Shown here: in pieces, positions 11,881 to 23,600 of the stretch
Position numbering within the stretch: position 1 is the first letter of the stretch
Layout of the letters: each line of letters opens with the position of its first letter
Assembly (NCBI GenBank): GCA_947310385.1
Contig: OX371223.1
Location: forward strand, 153,194,872-153,258,871
Direction of reading: 5' to 3'
Length of the DNA stretch: 64,000 nt
Source: Nephrotoma appendiculata
Taxonomy: Eukaryota > Arthropoda > Insecta > Diptera > Tipulidae
Made by a program: the position numbers and the translations under genes
The notes under the pieces: generated by a model
The model's input: the letters and a program-made list of their open reading frames with translations, nothing else
What the model was told of the DNA's origin: nothing
Database searches by the model: none

Positions 11881-12698
11881 GCTAATAAACCATTTCCTAA
11901 CCTATTCATTAAAGAATAAATGATTGAAATAACAGAATTCAATTATACCCTTAATTGCACAAAAAACGAAAACAAAAGATGACATACAAAATCGAATTCA
12001 TTGAAATTGTGAAGGCGATGCCACATACATATTTCTAAGGACGACATCTAAAAACAGATTTCGCATTTACGAATTAATTAGAGCATATTCTTGACTCAAA
12101 TCAATGAGATAATATGTAAAATATCTCAAGTTAGTAGCTAAAATAATAAATTTGGAATTATTTAATAATTTTAATTGAAAAATTATCAATTTTCTATTTA
12201 CCCGTTACTAGAAACGATTTTTTTCTCTGAATGGTATAATTTTACACGTGAACGAACGCACAAAAATCTAAAACGATTTCCGAACTCATCAAAAAATTTT
12301 AAACGATTTTTTTCTCTGTTGTCTGTGTTGAACTTCAACAAATGTCAAAAAATTCCAAAACAAAATATATATTAATATAAATATATACACTTATATAAAT
12401 ATATACACTTTGGCTCATGCAACACGAGCATTTTTTGTATTTTGGCATTTTTTTTCTACCAATGTTTTGTTCTGCTCTCTCTTAAATAAAATTTTAACTA
12501 AAATGAGTCAAAAATGTCCTTGAAATATTTTTTATTTCATTTATGTTTGAGTTGTGTGGTAGAACAGAAAATTTGTTTAAGTCGCAATTAAAACTTGTAT
12601 CATAGGTAAACGGGGAAAGAAACGAAGAAAAATGCGGCATTTTTTTTTTTAAGTGTGGCATGGGCCTTTGGATAGAAATGGCGGTATAAACATTCAGC
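11881..12698. other. AT-rich noncoding stretch
   Basis: It contains a short duplicated segment (ATATAAATATATACACTT, twice near 12372-12410). There is no coding signal, and no LINE ORF1 was found in it. Confidence 0.4.
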
Positions 12699-13178
12699 TC
12701 AAAACAAAATATAAAGAATTGTTGTTGTAAAAATCGTCTGTATTTTTTTTGGTATGTGGCGAGGCAAAATAAATTTACGCACGAATCGTGTATGTGCCAA
12801 CGCTTTGAATGAATATATAAATGGTATAAAAACTACCAGATAGACAGAAATAGAAAAAATCGACCATTTAAACACAACTTGGGCAACCCGAAAATAATAA
12901 AGGGAATCTGAAACATCTGACAATGACATTGAAGATGTCAAAATTAAAACCAAAACAAAATAAAGAAAAACAAAATAAAGAAATTGCAATAACTTGTGTA
13001 AATGAAATGTAAGTACTTGAAAATTTAAGAAAAATAGAAAATTTAAGAAAATAATATATAAATCTAATAATGATAATTGCTTAATTCTATTGCAACAAAC
13101 CGGAGCTGGCGGCATTCCATTATATTGTGAATGATCCCGAAATGTACTGGCACGTACGATGTAGTGGATATCGTTCAT
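12699..13178 (-). CDS. unrecognised 159-codon open frame, doubtful
   Basis: The first ~30 residues (MNDIHYIVRASTFRDHSQYN onward) come from GC-richer DNA and have ordinary composition. The rest is Phe/Leu/Ile-rich, as expected from A/T-rich antisense DNA, and would look like membrane segments. On the minus strand an acceptor-like TTACTCAG (near 13220) lies just upstream of the better part, so a small exon around 13100-13218 is conceivable. I recognise no family. Chance is the more likely explanation. Confidence 0.15.
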   Translation of the reverse strand: MNDIHYIVRASTFRDHSQYNGMPPAPVCCNRIKQLSLLDLYIIFLNFLFFLNFQVLTFHLHKLLQFLYFVFLYFVLVLILTSSMSLSDVSDSLYYFRVAQVVFKWSIFSISVYLVVFIPFIYSFKALAHTRFVRKFILPRHIPKKIQTIFTTTILYILF

Positions 13179-15170
13179 CGAGCTGACGTGGAAAACATTT
13201 GAACCAGGACCTTTTCTGAGTAAGATTTTGCCTTGTTTATACCATAAATATTTGAAATTTCGATTGTTTAATTTTTTTTAGCTTCGGAATATAATCTCGT
13301 TTGAAGTGGCGTTAGATGCTCCATAATGTAGATATTAAGAGCCTTATGTTGTGGTGAACACTGGACTCCGAGGTCAGATGAATTAATATGGTTTTTATTT
13401 GCTGTTTTTAGTCGATAATTTAATAAAATTGTGTTTTTTAGTTCATAGCTGTTTGTTTTAATTATTAACATTGGTTTTTTGGTTAAATTTGTTCCATAAA
13501 AAATGTTACTGTTGCGCCGCTCACACACATAGGGATTTTGATTTTATCTCTCTCTGGTTTTCTGCACAAAAAAAAGCCGCAGTAATGGAATTCCGCCTTT
13601 ATTAAGTAGGAAAATGGTAAAGATAAAATTAAAATTTGAGTTATCAAAATTTAGTTTATTTTTCAAAATATTGAGATCGATACATATCGATTCAAATATT
13701 TTTGAAAAATTGATAATATCAGTTTGGACGGCAGTCCAAACGCGTGACGAAAGCACCTACTGTGCTGGAAGTCGAAGTCGCATATATACAGGTAATAGCT
13801 AGCTAGACCTTTGAGACCGCCAGGATCATGTTATATGCCATTGAAAAGGTCTTGAAAAGTAGACCCAAATAATGTATAAAAGCATGAATTTCTACCAACA
13901 TTGAGTGGAGATATGACCTTCCGAAAATTTCCCCAAAAATCAGTTTTTCGGGTATAACTGCCCCAAAAAGTGCCCCAATTGTTTTTTAACTAGCAAATTT
14001 TGATTGTTGATGTCAATACCAATTCAACCAGTTTAAAACGTCCAAAACGGATGATTTTGACCAAAGTAATGACATTTGGAAATTTTTCTATGACGTCATC
14101 ATATAATGGTGGTGCTTTGGTATAAAATATGTTTGTTTGTCCGTACTTCTTTCTTTTGATCTCATATTTTCAGCGTTTGTAGTACTTGAAAAGCTAAGCA
14201 ACTTTTGTTCTACAACTTTTAGATTTGGCCGCTAGGTTGACCGCAGCCGGCCACTGAACGGCCATTTTGGCCAGGCCCACAACGCCGAACCTATTTGACA
14301 TACCCCGGATATATGCATATCGTTGGAAAGGTATTGATGCCAGCTATCAAATGGCTTATAAAAAAATTTCAAAAAATTCGGGTGGAGGATCATTTTGGGC
14401 AAAAAACTGAAAAATGCCCAATCGGCCGGCCACATTCGGCCAAATTGCTAAAAAATTAACCCAAGAATTTTGGTTCATACTTTCAGGATTATTAGCCACA
14501 AATCTCACCTACAATATGACATCAACCGTTTGTAACAGAAAACTCGTATAATTTAAATATTGGCCACCTTGCTTTTCTACATTTAAAAGCATTATGTTTG
14601 CTTTTAATTTATAAGCAACGCTAATTTTTGTAAAATTTCATTTTTTGGCTCAAATGCACCCTAATATCGGTCCAATGCGGTTCATAATGATAGTAAATCA
14701 ATGTATTACAATGAAACAAAAATATAAATGCATCATATTATTATCATTGCTAAGTATTTTTACCAGTGACCCTTTTAAAACAAATGAAAATACTGACAAA
14801 TTGATGGGATCGAAAAAAACACCAAAAACACTAATCATTTCACAGTCTCCTTGCATAAAATCGATATTTTTTTAATCTTTATGGTGATTTCTTTAAAAAA
14901 TACATCTTATATCCCCTCCCATCGCATGAAGATGGATTATCAGCGAGAGGGTAGCTACCATTAATTTTTGTTTTCAACTAACACACTAAAATATTTATAT
15001 TTGGTTTTATTGTTTAAGGAATCAAAAATGAATGGTAGCCGCGGTTAGTGACAAAACAACAAGAAACATGAAAAAATTGTTGAATTACTCAATCGAATTT
15101 CTACCAAAAACACATGCATCTGATCTAAATTTTTACTACTCTGTAACATGCACTAAAAACTAAACTACAA
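13179..15170. other. noncoding stretch with a GC-richer patch
   Basis: Positions 14220-14430 are richer in G+C and carry repeated GGCC blocks (GCCGGCCACTGAACGGCC, and CGGCCGGCCACATTCGGCC near 14421). A pair of GTTTGGAC/GTCCAAAC words lies at 13722-13742. The text looks like decayed dispersed repeat. No enzyme or RNA is recognised. Confidence 0.4.
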
Positions 15171-15375
15171 ATGTTCAGCCGATAGCCTACGAGAACCGGG
15201 TGTGTAATAAGATCTGCATGACCTGTTTGTGGCATGTGGTAAAGGATTATGAAATAAAATCTACTAAAATACTACAAAATGAAGATTGAAAAAATGCATG
15301 TAAAATAAAGAAATAGAATCGTCTACCACACACCAGAAACAGTACACCAGAACGTAGGCTATCGTCCTGAACATA
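15171..15375. repeat. inverted-repeat element (~200 bp)
   Basis: GTTCAGCCGATAGCCTACG at 15174 is matched in inverted orientation by CGTAGGCTATCGTCCTGAAC, ending about 15372. The next segments also correspond loosely (GGTGTG against CACACC). The size and outer pairing suggest a MITE. Confidence 0.5.
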
Positions 15376-15468
15376 ATAAAAAAAAAACTACCTATGTGAA
15401 CCTAATGATGAGACCTGACCCTACTTTTCATCATAAAAAAGATAATATAAGTCTTTACTATTTCGAGG

Positions 15469-16190
15469 CTAAGAGTATGGTGAGATGACGCCATCATCTG
15501 CTCTAAAAAAGTTTTCATTCTTTCTCAAAATTTCTGTGTAATGGCCTACTTTTAATTCTGTGGCATGATGGAAAATTGCACTTGACAAAACATATTTTTT
15601 ATGTCCAAAGCTTAATTCTGTCTGAGGTACAGAAGAAAGTTGTAGACTATTAATTTTCACGTAGTGTTGATCGGCAATGAGAAGTGGAAATATGAGAACG
15701 CGACGCGTATTCTCAAGATAACACTGTCTTTTCAGTCGATTCTTGCACTTATCGCAAGAGCTATCTTCATTTCCCATCCATCTACCAAAATTGAAACTCA
15801 TCAAATCGGATAAATTACATTTTCTTCCGATGGATATACGGCACACTAAATCTGGATTGCTATACACACACGGTTTCGATTTGCACTTGCTGTTAGTGCA
15901 TTCGATATGGAATGTAAGATCATGCTCGCATAGATCTTTGATTGAACTTGATGTGCCGGAATTCAACAAAAGTCTCAAAAATTCGCAGCTATCTTGTTGC
16001 TCAAAGTCATTGAAATGTTCGCAGCGCAAATCAGTAATATCTAAATTGGTTCCAAGTTATTAAAATAGTTCAAAAATAAATGTTTCAGTGTTGAGCTGGG
16101 ACCTCTCAAAACACAGTCTTTAATGCACTGAATATTTGTCAAAGATTGTAACGCAGAATTAGCATAGCAAGCATTATTTCTATTGCTTCT
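15469..16190 (-). pseudogene. ubiquitin-specific protease (USP, peptidase C19)-like gene, broken
   Basis: Minus strand. The Cys box reads NNACYANSALQSL, with the putative nucleophile Cys codon at 16167-16169. It is followed after a frameshift (near 16045-16065) by FNDFEQQDSCEFLRLLL, matching the QQDAxEF block. Next come CTNSKCKSKPC and CDKCKNRLKRQCYL, the paired-Cys zinc ribbon of USPs. The end has KVGHYTEILRKNENFFRADD, the His box with the catalytic His and the downstream Asp. USPs remove ubiquitin from proteins. At well under 300 residues this is shorter than typical USP domains, and the upstream part is replaced by an inverted-repeat element at 16191. The frame is intronless, which fits a retrocopy or a transposon/virus-borne peptidase as well as a host exon. 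The family call is good; origin is unknown. Confidence 0.75.
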
Positions 16191-16365
16191 ATTGTGTCTC
16201 ATACACAGACGCACGCCACTGGATTGACGAAATTCGAGAGAAGAAGAACGAATCATGCACACTCCGTAACACACAGGCAACAGCTGTGTGAGAGTATGCG
16301 TAATTCGTTCTTCGCCTCTCGCTATTCGTCGTTTCAATGCCGCGCGTCTGTGTATGAGGCACAAT
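16191..16365. repeat. 175-bp palindromic MITE next to the USP Cys box
   Basis: Its ends are ATTGTGTCTCATACACAGAC and GTCTGTGTATGAGGCACAAT, nearly perfect inverted repeats of about 22 bp. Further in, AGAAGAACGAATCATGCA pairs with TGCGTAATTCGTTCTT. The whole unit folds into one long hairpin. It supplies the first ~60 codons of the open frame that leads into the USP Cys box, so the apparent start of that frame (16370) is an artefact of insertion or chance. Confidence 0.8.
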
Positions 16366-16417
16366 AACACGTGACGGCCACCTGTGTGCTATCGAGTGTG
16401 TATGAACTGGGTCCCTA

Positions 16418-16614
16418 CAATGCCTCCTAAACTAGAGGCCGCATACACCAAATGATGACGACACGCTATGTCTACGTTGTTGTTACTTTCTCTAGTTGTT
16501 TTGTTAGTGTAAATATCTTAAAATTATTATTGCGCAGTCTCGGTTTAGACTTAAATTGACGTCATGTGCGAAAAATGAGAGTAGTAAAAGGCCAGTAGTT
16601 TAGGAGGCATTGGC
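16418..16614. repeat. short inverted-repeat element, ~197 bp
   Basis: AATGCCTCCTAAACTA at the left end and TAGTTTAGGAGGCATT at the right end are perfect 16-bp inverted repeats. The interior is noncoding. Its right end overlaps the left end of the next element by a few bases. Confidence 0.7.
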
Positions 16615-17072
16615 CCCTATTATAAAATATTTCCGACGTCGTCAAATCCGTCTCGCGTCGGATATTCATATTATGAAACTAAAAAAATCCGATCCGCGCG
16701 AATTTTATACTAATATGAAATAAAAATCCGGGTTGGCGGATTTTACGATAAAATTCATTTGTCAAATCCGACAGTGCATTCAGCTAGTTAGGTGACGGAT
16801 ATTGTAATATACACACGGAAAATAGATCGTAGTTCATACTTTTTTATGTTATTTAATTATTTAAAAATTTAATAAATTTTTAAATGTAAGTAGGTACATA
16901 TCTCTATTAAATTATTTTAATCAAATTTAAATGTGACAAGTATATACTGAAAATTTCGAGTTTGAATGTAAAAATACATGTTTCATAATACGAATATCCG
17001 CCACGGATTGGATTTTACGGCAACGTATTTTCCGACGATGTCGTATTTTCCAGCCAATTTCATAATAGGCCA
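16611..17072. repeat. ~460-bp foldback element
   Basis: The left end TGGCCCCTATTATAAAAT matches the inverted right end ATTTCATAATAGGCCA. Further pairs occur inside: GGATATTCATATTATGAAA near 16660 against TTTCATAATACGAATATCC near 16980. CpG-containing words (TCCGACG, CGGATTT) recur on both arms. No coding sequence. Confidence 0.65.
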
Positions 17073-17149
17073 CCTGTTTTGACTGACAACAATAAAACGA
17101 ATCGCAATTCAATTCATTTTCAATTTGCCGTGCCAAAACCATTGATATT

Positions 17150-17513
17150 AAATAAAAAACCTCTTAACGAGGTAAATGTTCGAGTGACGAAAGCCGAATT
17201 TAAATCACAAAATTTCTGATATCAAATTTGTGCCGAAAAAAAAATTGAATTCGATTTGTCAAAGATTTTTCGGAATGTTAGTGCATTCGGCGCGTTTGTT
17301 TACATTTTTCTTTCTAGCTGTCAAAAACAACAACTTATCAACGATTTTTCGGAATGTTCAACAACAACACGCTGAATGCACTAACATTCCGAAAAATCGT
17401 TGACAAATCGAATGCAATTGTTTTTTTCGGGACAAATTTGATATCAGAAATTTTGTGAATTGAATTCGGCTTTCGTCACTCGAACATTTACCTCGTTGAG
17501 AGGTTTTTTATTT
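17150..17513. repeat. 364-bp MITE with ~130-bp arms
   Basis: The arms begin AAATAAAAAACCTC and end GAGGTTTTTTATTT. They match almost continuously inward through GGTAAATGTTCGAGTGACGA, GATATCAAATTTG and TTTTTCGGAATGTTAGTGCA. A third copy of GATTTTTCGGAATGTT lies in the centre. No protein is encoded. Target duplication is unclear because both flanks are A/T-rich. Confidence 0.85.
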
Positions 17514-17584
17514 GACTTACAACACCGAAATTTAATTTAGATAATAGTTACATAAACAACAACAATGTTTTAGTATTGGAAATA

Positions 17585-17943
17585 TGTATTTTTATTTATT
17601 TTTTATTTTTTTTTATAAAGAAAGTATTATCATCCAATGGATTTAATGTCTTTTTAAGGTCAATTAATACTCTCCTTTTCATTCACGCACTCACCCACCT
17701 ATTCACACATTTACAGTATACCACCTGCACGTTGCAAGCTCCATGTCAACCTGCACACTGACATGGACGGTGGGTCGCGCGCTGAATTCTGCACTCCAAC
17801 AGAGGGTCTATGTTGTGTTTATTGACATCACCGATCGTAATCGATGAAGAAAATTCGCTTTACCTCCTGCCTCTGGTGGGATTCGAACCCAGTACCTCCC
17901 GGTCCAAGTGCCAAAGCTTTAACCGCTGCGCCACTTGTATTTT
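17585..17943 (-). mobile_element. tRNA-derived SINE with LINE-like 3' tail
   Basis: On the minus strand the head has a pol III A box TGGCGCAGCGG (17923-17933) and a B box GGTTCGAATCC (17879-17889) at tRNA spacing, followed by a body of about 200 bp. The tail has the sense reading GACCTTAAAAAGACATTAAA and ends in an A-rich stretch (T-rich on plus, about 17595-17613). The tail matches the 3' end of the LINE at 9055-9150, on the plus strand ATTTAATGT(C/T)(C/T)TTTAAGG. A likely target duplication TGTATTTT flanks it (17585 and 17936). SINEs are transcribed by RNA polymerase III from the internal boxes and are mobilised by a partner LINE. Confidence 0.8.
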
Positions 17944-18017
17944 ATAACGAAATAATGCTAATTCGCATTATTTGGGCCTTTCGAAATCGTAACAATTGCA
18001 GACAAAAAGAAATACGA

Positions 18018-19240
18018 CGATGTAACCCTTTCGTGTCCAACTATATTTATTTTTTTAACTAGTTGTAGTCCAGATGTCACAAATGTGAGGGTTACATTAT
18101 ATGACGTTAAAATAATTTTTATTTGTATAGCTTAAAGCCTGTCTGTCAATGAAAAAAAAATATTACCGCAAAAAATCATTTTTCTAAACTCTATTTAGTA
18201 TGGATTAAAGCCCAGCTTTCACAATCGTGAGGGTTAAAATTTGGTCGTTTTGACATGCCATTTTTCGGGGTTTCTAAAAATATTCTTCGATTCGATTTGG
18301 ATTCCACCTATAAGTCGGTTCTTTCACTTCTAAAAAAATTAAAGTATGTGTAATAATATCTTTTGTAAAAATTTTGGTTATGTTGCAATGCAAGTTTCAT
18401 CATGTCAAGAGGAGAAAATCGAGGAACCGAAAGTAATTGTTTTTAGTTATACAAAATTAAAATCAAATTCCTGTTTTTATGTAGTATATGCATTCATAAA
18501 ATGTTAGCGCATAAATTTATTATACAAAAATTGCATTTTATTTTGTTTAGTACTTAAATATTATGATTAAAAATTCACTATCACGCATGTGCCATATAGA
18601 CTTTACGCCATACAATTTTTTTAGTTGTTTTTTGCCAAAGGTAGATGGCTGATTGATGAAAATGAGGTGCAGAGGTGATATGTATACCTGAATATGTTAT
18701 AAATGTGTAAAATACAGTTTATTTTACTTTTAATAAAACATTTTTTAAGATAAATGTTTTCGTTGTTATATCTTGATGAGTACGATTACAGTTTGTCGGT
18801 TCATCTGGGCTCACATGCGACGGCATTTGAATATGATTAAATAATACGAATTAATTCAACAAACAACAATTAGGATAATGTATATGGGAAGGCTCACACA
18901 ACACAAATGTGTGGGTAGTTTTGCTCGGAAAATCCTAATGTTTTTAAGGATAAAACTGAGGAATCTGGTATATGCTATTTTAAAGGTCAACTTACTAGAA
19001 TTTCACAAATTAACGCGATGATTTGTTTATCGATGACTTCAAGTAGCTCTAAAATTTAGTGTCACGTTTGTGATAGTTGGGCGGTACGTCATACATTTAT
19101 ACAAACAATTATCTGCTGATCCTTAGATATATATTTATTATCACAATGGTACGGTCTGGTCTTTAGTTAAATCAAATTTTGTTTTTGTTTTCTTTCAATA
19201 AGTACCTCACATTTGTGATATCAGGACTCGAAAGGGGTAA
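18018..19240. mobile_element. non-autonomous element with piggyBac-like ends (inferred)
   Basis: The left end TAACCCTTTCGTGTCC and right end GGACTCGAAAGGGGTAA are inverted matches. Ends starting CCCTTT at a TTAA-like site are typical of piggyBac relatives, although here the flanks are GTAA and GTAA(A). Inside, palindromes of the type TCACA-N2-TGTGA recur (near 18075, 18221, 18895, 19061, 19207), several next to GGGT. No transposase is present. Similar motifs recur in the ~300-bp repeats at 40600 and 50105. Confidence 0.5.
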
Positions 19241-21282
19241 AGAAGGTTAGAAATACTAAGGACAATTTGTCTGTAATAAGCTCAAAAAAAAACAAATATA
19301 TTTAAATGGAATTCCAGAAGTAAATATCACAGTTGATTGGGTATCCGATGCAGATGTACATCATCCGAGGAAGATCCACTCCCGAAGGGCTGAGTAACTG
19401 AATACATAGATACACAGAACATATTAGAGGTCATTGCATTTACTAATTTTGATTACTAATTTAACAAAGATACCATCAAGCATTTGCAAGATAGAAGTGA
19501 TATTACGTAGAACTAACCGGCATTCTGTGGGTATAAAAAGGGCCCATTATCCTCATTCCACGTAATGCATTTTCATAGTAACAGTGAATTTCATTTATAT
19601 TTTCGGGAACAAAATATCTTCGAGTTTGTCTTTAGAAAAGAGTTGAATGTAGAAAAACTTTCGAATAAAATTTTATATTCTGGTTTTCTATGGTATTTAA
19701 TACACAAATAGTACCAAAGTAATAAAGATAAGACCGGTACAAATTTTTATACCCAATTCAATAATTTTAAAAGTAGATGTAGATGAACAATAGGGGTTTG
19801 CAACAATATAAGCACAAAAAAAATTTAAGGAACAACAAAAATTTTAAAATTTAAGTCAAAACACTTTAAAATAGACAATCAAATTATATTTTTATGTGTA
19901 TCTCAAATTCAGTATTCCACTTGGCGTTCACTCCCCATAAACCTCAGATATAAATAAAAGCACAGCAAACGTAAAAATTTTAAGCTCTTCCAGAAAAGTC
20001 ATTGATGATAGAAAATTAAGTCCTTTCAAAATTAGTGGGTTTTTAATATTATGGTCGACTTATTTACGGCCTGATGAATTTCCGAAATACTGGTAAATCA
20101 TAAAACAATTTTCTATCATACCATCAGCCGGAACCGGAACTTATATACGAGTATTCTCCTTTTTGTATTTTATCCTCTTTCCCATCTTATTTTAATCATC
20201 TAAATATGATAAAAATTAAAATTTATTGAGGGTACCTGCTATGTAAAACCGACCGAAGAAATAAAAAAAATAAAATGGAAAAAGGAAAATATTTTTGTAA
20301 TAAAATTTATAGGCTTTAGATTGAAATGTACAAAATAAAAATTAAGTAGTTGAATAAAAAAAAAAATGTTCAGTTGCCCCAAAGATATTCTCAAGAGGAT
20401 ATTTCAAAACCAACGATGCTGTATAACAACAAAAAGGATCCCATTGATTTAAGATTTACGTAAAGTTCAAGTAGGTCTGCTTTTATTTAGATGTTGAGTT
20501 CAAATTCCGATTCAAAAACCATATTAGAGGAATCGAACAACATATACATACACAATTCAATAGCCAAGATGATTTGTGATTTTTAATACACACATACATG
20601 CACCAAACAAAACATTCTTCACGAATATCATGAATCTTTTTCTTGAAGCATAATGGACTAAACATTAATCACTAACGCTTTATTTTAATCTTGCGGGGAT
20701 TAGTGAATTTATTCGAGTTGTTTCTCGTAATTAAATTTAGAGCGCTTCGTATAATAAAATCCATCGTATGTAGTTTTAGTATATAAATTAGATCCAGTCT
20801 CGTGCTCGTATTACATATGTACGAAGAAACATAAAACAACAACATTTATAATTTGTTGAAGTTGAACTACGTATGGTGGAATGGGTCGTCGTAAAATCAT
20901 TTTCTTAATTTGTTCTCCTGAGTTTATTAGTGTTATATATTCAGGTGCGGCAATGTTGGTTAATTGTAAAATATACTTAGTGTACTGTAGTGTAATATTC
21001 TTTTAACATGCTATACGAAATTACAGCAAAAGGTATCGTTACTTTGAAAACCTTCATGAAATAATTGGGGAGAAGTAGTTATTTATAAAAGCTCTACCAT
21101 TTCATATTATCGTTTATGTTTTTATTTTTGGCAGTTTTTGTGATTTATTATTTACTTTAATTTAAGTAAATAATAATTTAACTATAGTACATCGATATAT
21201 AAAGAGTCCTAGAACTAATTTTGAGGTTTTCAGTTTATATGTTGCCAGCCAGAAAGGTGGAGACTTTAACCTTGTTTTATTT
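19241..21282. other. AT-rich noncoding stretch
   Basis: No supported gene. Short frames such as 20483-20665 (minus) look like chance, and no repeats stood out. Confidence 0.4.
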
Positions 21283-21690
21283 TTGTCTTCGAAATTTGGA
21301 TTTACTCAAATAAATGCATTGAACTTAATTTACCAAATTATTAATTTTCTGCTTGTTGTAAAGGATTCAACTAGTGCAGGTGGCATTGGTGTCTGTCTTT
21401 ATAAGACAATCCTCAATTCGATATTGAAGTTGGCCTTCAGCGGATTTTCTCATTCTAGAAATTAAATTAGATAAACATGTCTGGACGTTTCTGTGTACAA
21501 AACGCTATTGTAACAATGATATCAATTCATTTATTAAGGATCTAGAAAACTAACTGGAAACTATTAATAGCAACTTTGTAGCTAGCCTAGGGGATGCAAA
21601 TCTTAATTAATTAACTATTTTTGAATATTATAATTACCAAGCTATGCTAGCTTCATACGGAATTAAAATTTTGTAAAGTTTTGGAAAGGA
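21283..21690 (+). pseudogene. LINE endonuclease relic
   Basis: Two neighbouring frames carry endonuclease-like text: STSAGGIGVCLYKTI (the GG(I/L)(A/G)VY block) and, past a break, FVASLGDANLN (the GD.N motif), then MLASYGIKI. The spacing matches a CR1-group endonuclease. At least two stops and frameshifts interrupt it, and no RT follows. It ends where the opposite-strand gypsy-like sequence begins. Confidence 0.55.
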
Positions 21691-22431
21691 AACTGGTACG
21701 TCTAGATTTTTTTTAGTAACATATTTCAATGTTATAACTTTCATCATTTCCGTCTTCATCCGGCTCGTTGGCAATCTCTTCTGATCGATCCAGGTTCGAA
21801 TTATTCTGTCTAAAAGAGTTTCTCCCACGATTTCTCCCTCTTTTGATTTGCTCAATTCTTACACAACCTTCATGGTGCAACCTAATAATCTTGAGGCTCC
21901 CTACGTCTGTATACTATCTGTGTTATTATGTTTTTCCACTGTCTTCGTTTGCATTCCCCATGTAACAAATTTTGGGACCTCGATCGCGTTAAGCGGACGA
22001 TGCAGGTCCTCTAATCGTCCGCACCACCTTTTCTCGTGGTCCTTTCCCATTCGTTCTTCTTTACGTCCGAACACCTTAGCAGCCTTCCTCCAGAATGCTT
22101 TCTAGGACATCGGTCAGTGATACCACAACACCAGCAATAAATTCTCTCCCGATGCTTCGGACCATCGATATGCCGATGGCCTTCTATCAAACAATTCCTA
22201 AAATAAATCAATGTATTGGGTTGCCTTGTAAAACCCCGATAAAACCCCATCTATGTTTCTACGAAACTCCTCCAGCTGAGTTACCGAATCAATGTTGCTG
22301 ACGGCTAGCTGCATACGATATTGCAATATTGCTTCATCATTTTGCGCTGCAATTCATATACCTTATATTGTTCTTTTACAGGCGGATAAATTTAGGAAAA
22401 CTGTTTTGACATATTCAACAAATAGTCTGCT

Positions 22432-22448
22432 CCCCCCCCCCCCCCCCC
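22432..22448. repeat. poly-C run
   Basis: About 17 consecutive Cs, within a minus-strand frame as a Gly tract. Such runs are often miscounted in assemblies, so the frame around it is unreliable. Confidence 0.8.
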
Positions 22449-23489
22449 TCGTGTATTCGTTGGCTTGCTGTATTATTAATGATCTTTCTACATCATTTAT
22501 TGTCATATTATCCTGCATTCTTTGTCGCAACTCTGCATCGGTATAAGACGTTTCTCTTGATGTTATCGGTTTCTGAGACGACCTTTCTTTAGCACGATAA
22601 TCTGGAGGAACTTCACTTTTCTTAGGGATTTCCAGGTTCTCCGCTTGTATCATCGATCGTCGGCCTCCTCCTCTTCCAGCTCCCAGTGCTAGGCTATCAC
22701 TTTTGTGAGAAGTGGTGCGTATTGGACTACTAACTCGTTTATTTACAACCTGTGAGTGCCACTTGGAATTGCGTTGCGTACCCCGAACTCATACTTCAAC
22801 TCTTAATCGGTTAATGCACCCGGAATTATCGGAAAACCTAATAATTCAGACATTTTTGCTTTCAGGTACAAATTAAAACAACTTTACTCTACAATGTTCC
22901 GATTAAATTAAATGCGCTATGACCGACCTAAATAGATTAATTATTTATTTCCTACAAGCAAAAAAGAAAAAAACCAATATAACATACACAAAATGACCTC
23001 CTTGATAAATTAAATAGATATGTAGATTAAATAAATTATTTATATTAAACCAATTAAATAAATTAACTGACCTAAATCACCAAGTAACGTTTATTATATC
23101 AGTTCATTAAATTGAAGAAGTTATAGCCGATAAGCTAATTCATGCAAAATCCGATACTTGAACCGTGTGAATTTACTATGCTACACGAAAAAATTAATTA
23201 ATTGCCTTGTTTTTGGAAACGTTTCAAATCGAACCAAAATGTCGATCAAACTTATACTCGTAGTGTAAGTGAATGCTATTTGTATTTCTTATACTCCTCT
23301 GTTATTTATTCGACGTTATCACAAAGTCACCACCGCATCTGTTATACCGTTAACCACAATCGAAACGTGGTTCCAAATTTGCCACGATCTTCCCGTTTAT
23401 GCTGCTTAACCGGCTTTAAAAATAATATTTTGTTCTCGAATGAACGATTAACGAATTCAATACTTATGTTAACCGATTAACCGAATTAA

Positions 23490-23507
23490 GCCCAACGTTG
23501 GGCGCCA
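23490..23507 (-). other. primer-binding site complementary to tRNA-Lys 3' end
   Basis: The minus strand reads TGGCGCCCAACGTTGGGC directly after a GTTACAAT LTR-like end. TGGCGCCCAACG matches the complement of the lysine tRNA 3' end used by gypsy-type elements. The core GCCCAACGTTGGGC is itself palindromic. Confidence 0.7.
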
Positions 23508-23600
23508 ATTGTAACGTTCTCTCCAGTTATTGGGATATGGGTAGACGTAAATTTCATTAACTGTTATATAAATAATATAGCGCCAGTCCACCTACACGTC
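23508..23600 (-). repeat. partial LTR, U5 side
   Basis: Sequence next to the primer site ends ...GTTACAAT on the minus strand and has a TATA-like TATATTATTTATATAA upstream. The other boundary and the partner LTR were not found, so the length is uncertain. Confidence 0.35.

Larger units (their letters stand above)
21634..23507 (-). mobile_element. gypsy-like LTR element relic: leader and gag region
   Basis: On the minus strand a primer-binding site (23490-23507) is followed by about 800 bases of leader and then broken frames at 22363-22653, 22011-22250 and 21634-21855. The middle frame holds HRERIYCWCCGITDRCP, which resembles a damaged gag zinc knuckle lacking its His, and the first is rich in charged residues as gag often is. 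No protease, RT or integrase follows before 21.6 kb. Gag would have formed the particle that packages element RNA. The gag call is moderate; the primer site is the stronger evidence. Confidence 0.5.

Noticed and set aside
13722..13742. GTTTGGAC/GTCCAAAC as a regulatory palindrome
   Set aside because: It is a short single occurrence, expected by chance in 64 kb.
17865..17940. A functional tRNA gene on the minus strand
   Set aside because: A and B boxes are present, but the anticodon and acceptor stems do not pair well by eye, and a SINE body and A-rich tail follow directly.
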